Shown: positions 1 to 5,899 of the stretch, in pieces | Layout of the letters: each line of letters begins with the position of its first letter | How positions within the stretch are numbered: position 1 is the first letter of the stretch | Assembly (NCBI GenBank): GCA_964411785.1 | Contig: CAYPMJ010000026.1 | Location: 1 to 18,946 of the forward strand | Direction of reading: 5' to 3' | DNA from: RUG626 sp964411785 | Lineage (GTDB): Bacteria; Bacillota; Clostridia; Oscillospirales; Oscillospiraceae | Length of the DNA stretch: 18,946 nucleotides | Position numbers and translations under genes: made by a program | Notes under the pieces: model-generated | The model's database searches: none | The model's input: the letters and a program-made list of their open reading frames with translations, nothing else | What the model was told of the DNA's origin: nothing

Positions 1-55
1 GGGAAGTTATCAGGAGGTGACATGAGTCATGTTACCCGAACAGGATCTATTTATA
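1..55. repeat. 55-nt exact repeat of the sigma-gene start (copy A)
   Basis: Bases 1-55 are identical to 1440-1494, covering the ribosome binding site and first nine codons of the ECF sigma gene. Identity stops at base 56. It may extend upstream of the window. The exact 55-nt length starting at base 1 is also what a de Bruijn assembler with k=55 leaves at a contig end, so it may reflect an assembly branch rather than a fixed genomic duplication. Confidence 0.9.
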
Positions 56-100
56 ATGGTTTTCCTGTGGGAGAGCAAAGCACTCCGATACACCCTATGA
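29..100 (+). pseudogene. Truncated start of an ECF sigma factor gene
   Basis: An ATG at 29 behind the same AGGAGG as the intact gene encodes MLPEQDLFI, identical to the first nine residues of the sigma factor at 1468. It then runs into unrelated codons and stops at 98-100, giving 23 residues in all. None of sigma regions 2 or 4 is present, so it cannot work as a sigma factor. I read it as the 5' stump of a duplicated sigma gene whose body was lost. An assembly junction at base 55/56 is the alternative. Confidence 0.5.
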
Positions 101-160
101 CAGGCTATCTGGGTAAATAATGACTCTACAAAAAAATTTTCCTTCATAGTGTCCAAAACG

Positions 161-228
161 GGATGCTTTCAACGTTATATATAATAGAGGGGTCAATAGG
201 AGGTGATATGAATAAAATGAAAGCATCC
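161..228 (+). promoter_or_regulatory. Promoter/start region enclosed by a 10-bp inverted repeat
   Basis: GGATGCTTTC (161-170) and GAAAGCATCC (219-228) are perfect inverted arms separated by 48 nt. Between them lie a TATAAT (180-185), an AGGAGGTGAT ribosome site (198-207) and an ATG (208). No convincing -35 is seen 16-18 nt upstream of the TATAAT, so an alternative sigma or an activator may be needed. The arms could be an operator, ends of a small invertible or mobile element, or a stem masking the ribosome site in readthrough RNA. This is the likely source of transcription for the lipoprotein gene. Confidence 0.4.
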
Positions 229-240
229 TTGCTGTCCTAA
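208..240 (+). CDS. Ten-codon ORF with a very strong ribosome site (leader peptide or gene stump)
   Basis: ATG 208 follows AGGAGGTGAT directly and encodes MNKMKASLLS before TAA at 238-240. The ribosome site is far stronger than that of the lipoprotein gene 52 nt downstream. It is either a leader peptide whose translation affects the next gene or the stump of a deleted exported-protein gene (the start resembles a signal-peptide n-region). Nothing in the sequence decides between these, and the very short length keeps confidence low. Confidence 0.2.
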   Translation: MNKMKASLLS

Positions 241-291
241 GATGGGAAGGGCAGCATTGTATCTCAGGACCATCGGGACTTAACAACATAT

Positions 292-1281
292 ATGAAAGGA
301 AATCGCCATGAAAAAATCTGCGCGATCATACTGTCGCTTGTTCTTGCAGCTTCAATCTCAGCCTGCTCCGGCGGTGAGGCGGGAGTGCCGGATGATGAAA
401 CCAGAGACATAGACATTCAGATTATATCTTCGGATACGGCGGGCGATGACGACTGCCTGGCGCTTGTCGCATCCCACGCGGGGTTTGTTGACGGTTCAGT
501 GAGCTTGCCTGAGTCATTCCCGGTTTATGTGAATGACTACGCCTATTGGGAGGAGGGGCCTCTGTATGAGGTGACAGACGCGGTGAGGGAGACAATTTCC
601 GACAATCTGTCGCGCTTTTTGGGGTATCTGTATGATGACTTCTCTCCTGAGAATGTGCAGTACTCTTCATACGACGAGGTCGACTATCTGGTATATTATA
701 CCAGAGATGATACGGATGTTAGTTCTTCCATGAACAAGATCAGTGTGTTATCAAGTGACCATAGTATATCGAACGATGCCGCGGATGATGAGCTTCTGAA
801 CAACGAAGTTGTGAAAGCGGCCATGTCTTACCTTGGCCTTACTGACCCGGTGGTGACAGAGACTGTTGAGTACGGGACTGACGGAAGTGAGTATCTGCAT
901 ACTTACGAAATATCTGAAAGGGCAGACGATGTATTTCGGCACATTCTCAATCGCAGCTTTTCGTCTATAACTGTAGAGAAATACATGGGTGATGAGGAAA
1001 TCCTGGTCATAATAGGCGATGTAAGCGTAGATGAACTGACGAAGTACGGTGACTATCCAGCTCTCTCATACACGGATGTCGTTGCAGAGCTGACCTCATA
1101 TTATCCGGAAATGGATACAACAGACGTTGAGGCGGAGATCTACTACAGCTCGTCAATCGAGCCAGGCTTTTTCTTCCCGTGTTACAGATTTTACATCAAA
1201 GACGGGACTACAACGAGGAGCAGCGAAGGAACCTATAAAGTAGTAGATGTATTGCTGACAGATAAATCCGTGGACGACTGA
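292..1281 (+). CDS. Putative lipoprotein, function unknown
   Basis: A 329-residue protein with an N-terminal hydrophobic stretch ending in a lipobox (ISAC, Cys about residue 25) followed by SGG, so it is predicted to be lipid-anchored outside the membrane. The mature part is acidic and rich in Asp, Ser and Tyr, and no domain is recognised. The start is doubtful. ATG 292 has no ribosome site, whereas AAGGAA at 296-301 fits ATG 308, which is in another frame. ATG 308 is followed by six A; a seventh A would give MKKICAIILSLVLAASISAC, a textbook lipoprotein signal. The present reading MKGNRHEKIC looks like an accidental rescue of a one-base loss or a slippage-prone start. Its last 13 codons recur at 3441-3479. 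It lies upstream of the sigma/anti-sigma operon, suggesting an envelope-stress partner (inference). Confidence 0.75.
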   Translation: MKGNRHEKICAIILSLVLAASISACSGGEAGVPDDETRDIDIQIISSDTAGDDDCLALVASHAGFVDGSVSLPESFPVYVNDYAYWEEGPLYEVTDAVRETISDNLSRFLGYLYDDFSPENVQYSSYDEVDYLVYYTRDDTDVSSSMNKISVLSSDHSISNDAADDELLNNEVVKAAMSYLGLTDPVVTETVEYGTDGSEYLHTYEISERADDVFRHILNRSFSSITVEKYMGDEEILVIIGDVSVDELTKYGDYPALSYTDVVAELTSYYPEMDTTDVEAEIYYSSSIEPGFFFPCYRFYIKDGTTTRSSEGTYKVVDVLLTDKSVDD

Positions 1282-1297
1282 TCTGCGCACCTCTCCA
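1243..1297. repeat. 55-nt repeat, 3 mismatches, of 3441-3495 (lipoprotein 3' end)
   Basis: The final 13 codons of the lipoprotein gene plus 16 nt beyond the stop match 3441-3495 with three substitutions, at 1252, 1270 and 1288. In 3441-3495 the same bases encode, on the other strand, the C-terminus of the ABC exporter. Similarity ends after 1297 (3495). Together with the repeat at 1-55/1440-1494 this defines a diverged tandem duplication. Confidence 0.9.
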
Positions 1298-1346
1298 CAC
1301 AAGGGTCAGGCAGTGACCGGAAAATGATGTAAATTGAAAAAAGGAA

Positions 1347-1424
1347 GAGCCAGTGGTTCAGCCTCCAGGTATAATGATGAATTGGACAAACTCAGCATAA
1401 CCTGGGAGGAAGAACCAATGGCTC
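1347..1424. repeat. 78-nt long inverted repeat at the duplication junction
   Basis: The arms 1347-1369 and 1401-1424 are inverted copies differing by three substitutions and one extra base, with a 31-nt loop. The loop starts with TATAAT (1370-1375). The right arm contains GGGAGGA and, 8 nt later, ATG GCT CTC AGA TAA (1419-1433), a four-codon ORF. The hairpin would be very stable but no T-run follows, so a plain terminator is unlikely. It may be a miniature mobile element, the two joined ends of a deleted insertion sequence, or a regulatory stem ahead of the sigma gene. I see no target-site duplication in the immediate flanks. Confidence 0.6.
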
Positions 1425-1439
1425 TCAGATAAGTTTTGG

Positions 1440-1494
1440 GGGAAGTTATCAGGAGGTGACATGAGTCATGTTACCCGAACAGGATCTATTTATA
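1440..1494. repeat. 55-nt exact repeat of 1-55 (copy B, sigma-gene start)
   Basis: Identical to bases 1-55. It contains AGGAGG (1452-1457) and codons 1-9 of the intact ECF sigma gene. Confidence 0.9.
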
Positions 1495-1995
1495 GAAGAA
1501 TTGCATCGAAAATATTTCAGAAAACTCACATTATATGCCATGTCCGTGTTGAGAAACCGCGATAGGGCACAGGATATTGTACAGGATACTTTTCACCAGG
1601 CATTGGAAGATATAGAAGGTCTTATGGTTCATGAGAACCCTGGCGGCTGGTTAATGAATACAGTCAAGAATAAAATCCGTGAGAGTGAGCGGGCACGCAG
1701 ACGGTACATTAATCGGTTTGTCTCATTGGATTCCGAAATATCAGAAGAACTGATGCCGGCTAGCGAGTTGGCAGCTGAATTAAATGAGCCAGACGAGGTA
1801 CTGACACTGGAGAAGATAGAACAGGCGTTAACTTCTGAGGAATACAATCTTTTAAAGCGGCTGGTCTTTGATAAGGCAAGCCATCTTGAGGTGGCAAAAG
1901 AACTTGGTATTACTGTATATGCAAGTCAGAAACGTTTGGAACGGATCAGGAAGAAGCTGCGCAAAAAATTCCTTGACCAGCACAAGACTGAATAG
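1468..1995 (+). CDS. ECF-type RNA polymerase sigma factor
   Basis: A 175-residue protein of the usual ECF size. Sigma region 2 occupies about residues 8-75, with the conserved RAQDIVQDTF helix (33-42) that contacts core polymerase and the -10 element. Region 4 is about 115-170, with the helix-turn-helix SHLEVAKELGITVYASQKRL that reads the -35 element. The ATG at 1468 is used because only this frame encodes both domains, although an out-of-frame ATG at 1461 lies closer to AGGAGG (1452-1457). The next gene is a membrane protein of anti-sigma type, so sigma is probably held at the membrane and released by an envelope signal; such operons are commonly autoregulated. No confident -35/-10 pair is seen upstream, consistent with an ECF promoter. 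Codons are AT-rich compared with genes after 5.9 kb. Confidence 0.93.
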   Translation: MLPEQDLFIEELHRKYFRKLTLYAMSVLRNRDRAQDIVQDTFHQALEDIEGLMVHENPGGWLMNTVKNKIRESERARRRYINRFVSLDSEISEELMPASELAAELNEPDEVLTLEKIEQALTSEEYNLLKRLVFDKASHLEVAKELGITVYASQKRLERIRKKLRKKFLDQHKTE

Positions 1996-2061
1996 AATGC
2001 CAGAAATTTCATATCAGATTTTGCTATCAAAGGTTCTATATATGATTAAGGAGGTTACGGG

Positions 2062-2946
2062 ATGGTTTCAAAGGATGAAGGTAAAAAATATGACTGTCTT
2101 GACCGACTGAATACAGAACAGTTAGAGGAACTATTACGTGCAGATATTGAATCTCCGGACTCTGGCGACCCGGATGTAATTTTTTATATCCTGGAGGTGC
2201 TTGAAAAGAGAGAGGGATGTTCTCTGGCAGGACGTCTTCCTGACAAAGACGCAGCTTGGTTGGAATTTCAGCAATATTACAACATTCCAGAGGGAGATGG
2301 GCTGTCGCTGTATCCCTGTAAATCAGAAGATGGTAAAGAGGAGCAGGCGATTTCCAGCACATCACACACACCTAAATTCACTGATGCGCACCGTTGGCTC
2401 ATGCGATGTCTGGCTTCAGTGGCTGTTGTAGCAGTATTTTTCAGCGGGATGATTGTGGTACAAGCTGCTGGTGTTGATGTGTTTGGAGCGATAGGGTCCT
2501 GGACGGATGAAACATTTCGTTTTGTATCTTCCCGCAAAGAGAACGGGAAAGAAAACAGCTTATCGCAAGAGTTTTTTTTGGATAACGGTATAGATGCGCA
2601 TTTAGTACCTACGCAGATCCCAGAAGGTTTTGAGGCGTCAGAGCCGATAATATTTGATACAAAATCAGGTTACAAGATCAATGTTGAATTTGAGAGTGAA
2701 GATGGCCGATTTTTCTCAATTAATATCAGCAAGTATTATTCTTCTGATTATGTTAATTCGATAATGTTTGAGAAAGATGCCGATGAGGTAATAGAGTACA
2801 CACATAACACAATGACCTTCTATATTTTGCACAATTTGGACAGCGTGACGGCAGTATGGTCCGATGGAATTCTGGTTGAGCAGATTTCGGGAGATCTTTC
2901 TATAGATGAAGTAAAGCTGATCATCGATTCAATAGGAGATGCATAA
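2062..2946 (+). CDS. Membrane anti-sigma factor-like protein with DUF4367-type C-terminus
   Basis: A 294-residue single-pass protein. Residues 1-110 form a charged cytoplasmic part, 113-136 a transmembrane helix (LASVAVVAVFFSGMIVVQAA), and about 180-292 an extracytoplasmic domain resembling DUF4367, with the typical LVPTQIPEGFE near its start and repeated beta-rich segments. In Clostridia such proteins follow ECF sigma genes and are thought to bind sigma through the cytoplasmic part. No ZAS zinc motif (HxxxCxxC) is visible, so the sigma-binding part is of a different type. The start is supported by AAGGAGG at 2048-2054, and it begins 66 nt after the sigma gene. The role as antagonist is inferred from context and topology. 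Confidence 0.85.
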   Translation: MVSKDEGKKYDCLDRLNTEQLEELLRADIESPDSGDPDVIFYILEVLEKREGCSLAGRLPDKDAAWLEFQQYYNIPEGDGLSLYPCKSEDGKEEQAISSTSHTPKFTDAHRWLMRCLASVAVVAVFFSGMIVVQAAGVDVFGAIGSWTDETFRFVSSRKENGKENSLSQEFFLDNGIDAHLVPTQIPEGFEASEPIIFDTKSGYKINVEFESEDGRFFSINISKYYSSDYVNSIMFEKDADEVIEYTHNTMTFYILHNLDSVTAVWSDGILVEQISGDLSIDEVKLIIDSIGDA

Positions 2947-2948
2947 AA

Positions 2949-3371
2949 ATGAAACGAATTGTAGCATTTATCTTAGCGCTGGGTATGCTATTGCCCTGTG
3001 GAACAGCTGCACTGGCAAGTGGAGCGGAGGATGTACGGGCGAGTCTGATACTGAGCAGCTGCAGCGCCTGCTTGCTATCTGAAGCAAAAGGGACGGTTAC
3101 TGTCAGCTACGAAGTTACTTCCAGCAAGCGTTCAAGTTCTATCGGTGTAGAATCTATCGCATTTTATACATCTGATGGAGTTCGTGTCAAGTCTGTTGCC
3201 GGTTCAACAGGCAATGGATTGATTCAGACGAATAGCAGTGTTCACTACGGTGATTATAACTGCTCTCTTTCGTCTGGAAAATCCTATTATGTTGAAATAA
3301 CTGTATTTGCTGAGGCTGACGGTATCTATGATAGCCGCACAATCACCACTTCCACGGTGACGGTTTGCTAA
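2949..3371 (+). CDS. Small secreted protein, unknown function
   Basis: A 140-residue protein with a clear signal peptide (MKRIVAFILALGMLLPCGTAALASG, cleavage probably after ALA or ASG). The Ser/Thr-rich mature part has alternating beta-type segments, three Cys (two in SSCSACLL near the mature N-terminus and one in CSLSSG) and a last residue Cys. It resembles small exported proteins often found beside clostridial ECF sigma/DUF4367 pairs, but I cannot name the family with confidence. The ribosome site GGAGAT (2936-2941) lies inside the end of the anti-sigma gene and only 2 nt separate the genes, so the three are co-translated. It may be an output of the sigma factor or a ligand for the anti-sigma sensor domain (inference). 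Confidence 0.75.
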   Translation: MKRIVAFILALGMLLPCGTAALASGAEDVRASLILSSCSACLLSEAKGTVTVSYEVTSSKRSSSIGVESIAFYTSDGVRVKSVAGSTGNGLIQTNSSVHYGDYNCSLSSGKSYYVEITVFAEADGIYDSRTITTSTVTVC

Positions 3372-3373
3372 TA

Positions 3374-3427
3374 CTATAAAGCTTGCTCTTTTATAGCTTC
3401 CATCTTCATCTGTGAGTATATGCTCAC
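3374..3427. terminator. Two small hairpins between convergent genes
   Basis: CTATAAA/TTTATAG (3374-3380, 3390-3396, 9-nt loop) and GTGAG/CTCAC (3412-3416, 3423-3427, 6-nt loop) lie between the secreted-protein gene and the convergent ABC gene. Neither is GC-rich with a long T-run, so a weak bidirectional terminator is the best that can be said. Confidence 0.25.
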
Positions 3428-3436
3428 CTGTACGCT

Positions 3437-5440
3437 TCAGGTAGATGTACTGCTGACAGATAAATCCATGGACGACTGATCTGCGTACCTCTCCATTCCG
3501 GGATGCATGGGTGGGCCAGGAGGCATCTCGCCTTCAACGGGTGTATAATACCGCTTTGCCTGTGTGGAGAACAGCTTATAATACTCCCCATGCGCTCTCA
3601 TCAGTTCAGAGTGGCTGCCCATCTCCTCAATCGTTCCGTTGCTCAGGACTACAATCTTGTTTGCTGTAGTGGCGCTTGATAAACGGTGTGACACGAAGAT
3701 AGAGGATTTGCCCTGACGCAGTGTCTCAAATTGGTTGAAGATTTCCTGCTCAGCCATTGCGTCAAGTGAGGCAGTCGGCTCGTCCAGGATCAGAATGTCT
3801 GAATCTGCGTAAAACGCCCGTGCAATAGCGATTTTTTGCCACTGACCGATGGAGAGCTCGGTGCCGCTGTCCTCAAAATACCGCATGAGCGATGTGTCAT
3901 ATTTCTGAGGCAGCTGTTCTATGAAGGTATTCGCGTTGCTGTAGGTGGCTGCTTTCTCGATCTCATCCTGGACGATTTCCTTCATCACCTCACCGAAAGC
4001 GATGTTCTCCCGAACTGTAACGGCGTACTTGCCGTAGTCCTGAAATACGATCCCGAACATATCATAGAGTGCAGTTACATCATATTCCTTTATGTCATGA
4101 CCATCAAGGAAAATCACACCTTCCGTGGGATCGTAAAGACGCATCAGCAATTTGATAAGCGTCGTCTTTCCGGCTCCGTTCAGACCGACAAGCACAACTG
4201 AATCGTTCGGTGATATTGTAAGATTGATATCGCTTAGCACATCCCGATCCGTACCGGGATAGCGGAATGAGACATGGTCAAAAACGATTGTGTGCCCGAT
4301 CCCTCTCTCTACCTTTCTCGGCGGGTCGATGCTCGGAACAATCTTCGGCTCATCTTTCATAAACGCAATCATGTTGTTGATAAAGAGTGTGGATTCATAG
4401 ATGGACGCAGTGGTGGTGATGAGCGTCGCAATGCCTGATGCAATTGAGTTAAGCGCACCAGTATACAAGGCATAGTTGCCCACCTCATATCGCCCTTCGA
4501 AAACACCCTGAGCGATCATCACAAAAAGAACGCAGTTTACGACAGTCGAGAGCACTCCCGCTGCCAGATTCCAGCAGCATTCGTGAACCATCAGGTTCCG
4601 CAGTCCCTTGAAGTAAACACCGAACACCTTCTTGTACTTCGCGATAAATGTATCGGTCAGATTCAGTGTCCGCATCTCCTTCACAAGGTCCTTGTTCGTG
4701 ACAATCTCCGAATAATAATTCAGCTGTCTGCGATCCTTGCTGCGCCGGAACATATAGGTATAGTTCTTTCTGCGGAAATGGAAGTTGATCACAGTTGACG
4801 GTATGGCTACAACGATAATTATAATCGCGGGCATAATCCCGACCGCGAGAATGACAATTATGTAGCTGACGATGCTGATGATCGTTGAGAGGATGGAAAA
4901 GGTCGCGGTCAGCGACTCAATGGGACGCCTTGCGGCCTCCCTTGTGGCATTTTCAAGCTTTGCGTAGTATTCCGGACTGTCATAGCTGGCAAGGTCGACC
5001 TCTTTTGATTTGGTCATCAGCTTGATCTTGATGTGATTGGCTACAAGCTCTCCGGAAATCTGCAATAATGTGGAGTAAATCCTGGTGATGGCGTCGTTAA
5101 AAAGCAGATAAACAAACTGAGCAATCAGAAGCACGGCTATAATGCGGAAGCTTGTCAGCTCATCTCCGTATGCCTTCGCCAGATTATTCAGTATTTCCTT
5201 GCTGATCAGTGAACCGGTGACAGGCATGATTCCGTTAAACAGCGTCATGAAAGCCATCATGAACATGATACCCCTGTTCGCTTCCCAGACGAGCTTGATG
5301 ATATAGAACATTCTCTCACTCGTTTCGCTGATAACCTTTTTCAGGTAGGCAGGAACATCACGCAGACGCTTTGGCTTCTCAACCCGATATTGATCATTTA
5401 CTCTGCTGGAAGGCGGAGGCGGTGGCGGTATATTCATCAT
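3437..5440 (-). CDS. ABC exporter half-transporter (TMD-NBD fusion)
   Basis: About 667 residues: an N-terminal six-helix membrane domain (about 50-370) and a C-terminal ATPase. ATPase motifs are Walker A GLNGAGKTT (about 417), Q-loop FQDYG, signature LSIGQWQK (about 528; Ile replaces the first Gly of LSGGQ), Walker B ILILDEPTASLD (about 547) and the switch His in VSHRLSS. It should export a peptide, lipid or drug as a homodimer or with a partner encoded elsewhere. I chose ATG 5440 (ATG ATG) because AAGGAGAG sits just upstream; an in-frame ATG at 5518 lacks a site. The protein begins MMNI followed by six prolines, a strong stall site normally needing EF-P. The last ~18 residues are antisense to a lipoprotein-gene remnant, so the tail is probably not conserved. 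Transcription starts from the promoter at 5570-5598. Confidence 0.93.
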   Translation of the reverse strand: MMNIPPPPPPSSRVNDQYRVEKPKRLRDVPAYLKKVISETSERMFYIIKLVWEANRGIMFMMAFMTLFNGIMPVTGSLISKEILNNLAKAYGDELTSFRIIAVLLIAQFVYLLFNDAITRIYSTLLQISGELVANHIKIKLMTKSKEVDLASYDSPEYYAKLENATREAARRPIESLTATFSILSTIISIVSYIIVILAVGIMPAIIIIVVAIPSTVINFHFRRKNYTYMFRRSKDRRQLNYYSEIVTNKDLVKEMRTLNLTDTFIAKYKKVFGVYFKGLRNLMVHECCWNLAAGVLSTVVNCVLFVMIAQGVFEGRYEVGNYALYTGALNSIASGIATLITTTASIYESTLFINNMIAFMKDEPKIVPSIDPPRKVERGIGHTIVFDHVSFRYPGTDRDVLSDINLTISPNDSVVLVGLNGAGKTTLIKLLMRLYDPTEGVIFLDGHDIKEYDVTALYDMFGIVFQDYGKYAVTVRENIAFGEVMKEIVQDEIEKAATYSNANTFIEQLPQKYDTSLMRYFEDSGTELSIGQWQKIAIARAFYADSDILILDEPTASLDAMAEQEIFNQFETLRQGKSSIFVSHRLSSATTANKIVVLSNGTIEEMGSHSELMRAHGEYYKLFSTQAKRYYTPVEGEMPPGPPMHPGMERYADQSSMDLSVSSTST
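3441..3495 (+). pseudogene. 3' remnant of a second lipoprotein gene copy
   Basis: On the plus strand 3441-3479 reads VDVLLTDKSMDD and stop, matching the last 12 residues of the lipoprotein at 292-1281 (VDVLLTDKSVDD) with one change. Similarity continues to 3495. Nothing upstream resembles the rest of the lipoprotein, so this is a stump. On the minus strand the same bases encode the last residues of the ABC exporter. Confidence 0.75.
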
Positions 5441-5569
5441 TTCACTCTCCTTTGTTATAGAGCGGCAGTCTTCAGCGCCCTTCTCTGGGGGCATGAATCT
5501 ATGACAATGTATTCGCAATGTAAGATCGGCCTGTTCCTTTATCCATCGCGGCGAGGACTTCGCAGGACA

Positions 5570-5598
5570 ATTCTACACTGATGCCGCCAAAAGTGCAA
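5570..5598 (-). promoter_or_regulatory. Sigma-A promoter for the ABC exporter
   Basis: On the minus strand TTGCAC (5593-5598) and TAGAAT (5570-5575) are spaced by 17 bp, a near-consensus housekeeping promoter. Transcription would start near 5563, leaving a leader of about 120 nt before ATG 5440. It lies just downstream of the tRNA terminator, so the ABC gene is its own unit. Confidence 0.65.
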
Positions 5599-5671
5599 TA
5601 GACATCGCGGGCGGGGAACACATTATTTTATCCTTTATGACGCGCGCTGAATGATGTATGTGGAAGAGAGC

Positions 5672-5711
5672 AAAAAAAATCCACCCTCTGCCGTCACGGT
5701 AAAGAGTGGAT
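5672..5711 (-). terminator. Intrinsic terminator after tRNA-Leu
   Basis: On the minus strand ATCCACTCT pairs with AGAGGGTGGAT (one bulge) within 5679-5711, followed by eight T (5672-5679 read in reverse). It ends the tRNA transcript before the ABC promoter. Confidence 0.8.
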
Positions 5712-5768
5712 CCCCGGCTTGGACAAATACTGTTCCCCACACAACATAGGGTTCGTATGTGCGCGTTA

Positions 5769-5853
5769 TGGTGCGCCTGAAGGGACTCGAACCCACACGC
5801 GTTGCCGCACGAGAACCTAAATCTCGCATGTCTGCCAATTCCATCACAGGCGC
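5769..5853 (-). tRNA. tRNA-Leu (anticodon UAG)
   Basis: An 85-nt tRNA with encoded CCA (5769-5771). The acceptor stem GCGCCTG/CAGGCGC pairs perfectly with discriminator A. The D-arm contains GATGGAATTGGCAGAC, typical of tRNA-Leu. The anticodon stem CGAGA/TCTCG encloses the loop TTTAGGT, giving anticodon TAG. A long variable arm (GTGCGGCAACGC) and the T-arm GTGGGTTCGAGTCCC follow. It reads CUA and, by wobble, other CUN leucine codons. It has its own promoter overlapping the kinase gene end and a T-run terminator. Confidence 0.97.
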
Positions 5854-5869
5854 GTCCTGCCGCACTCTG

Positions 5870-5899
5870 ATTATACACCCTTTGGACCTGGCGTGTAAA
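5870..5899 (-). promoter_or_regulatory. tRNA-Leu promoter overlapping the kinase stop codon
   Basis: On the minus strand TTTACA (5894-5899) and TATAAT (5870-5875) are separated by 18 bp. The -10 ends 17 nt before the tRNA 5' end, so the primary transcript would carry a short leader for RNase P to remove. The histidine-kinase TAA (5871-5873) lies inside the -10 element. Confidence 0.75.

Noticed and set aside
1370..1375. TATAAT as a simple sigma-A promoter for the sigma gene
   Set aside because: No acceptable -35 at 16-18 bp (nearest TTGAAA is 30 bp away), and it lies in the loop of a long hairpin; kept only as part of that element.
5441..5518. Upstream extension of the ABC exporter to an ATG at 5518
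   Set aside because: No ribosome site there; AAGGAGAG is correctly placed before ATG 5440, and the extension lies in the leader between promoter and start.
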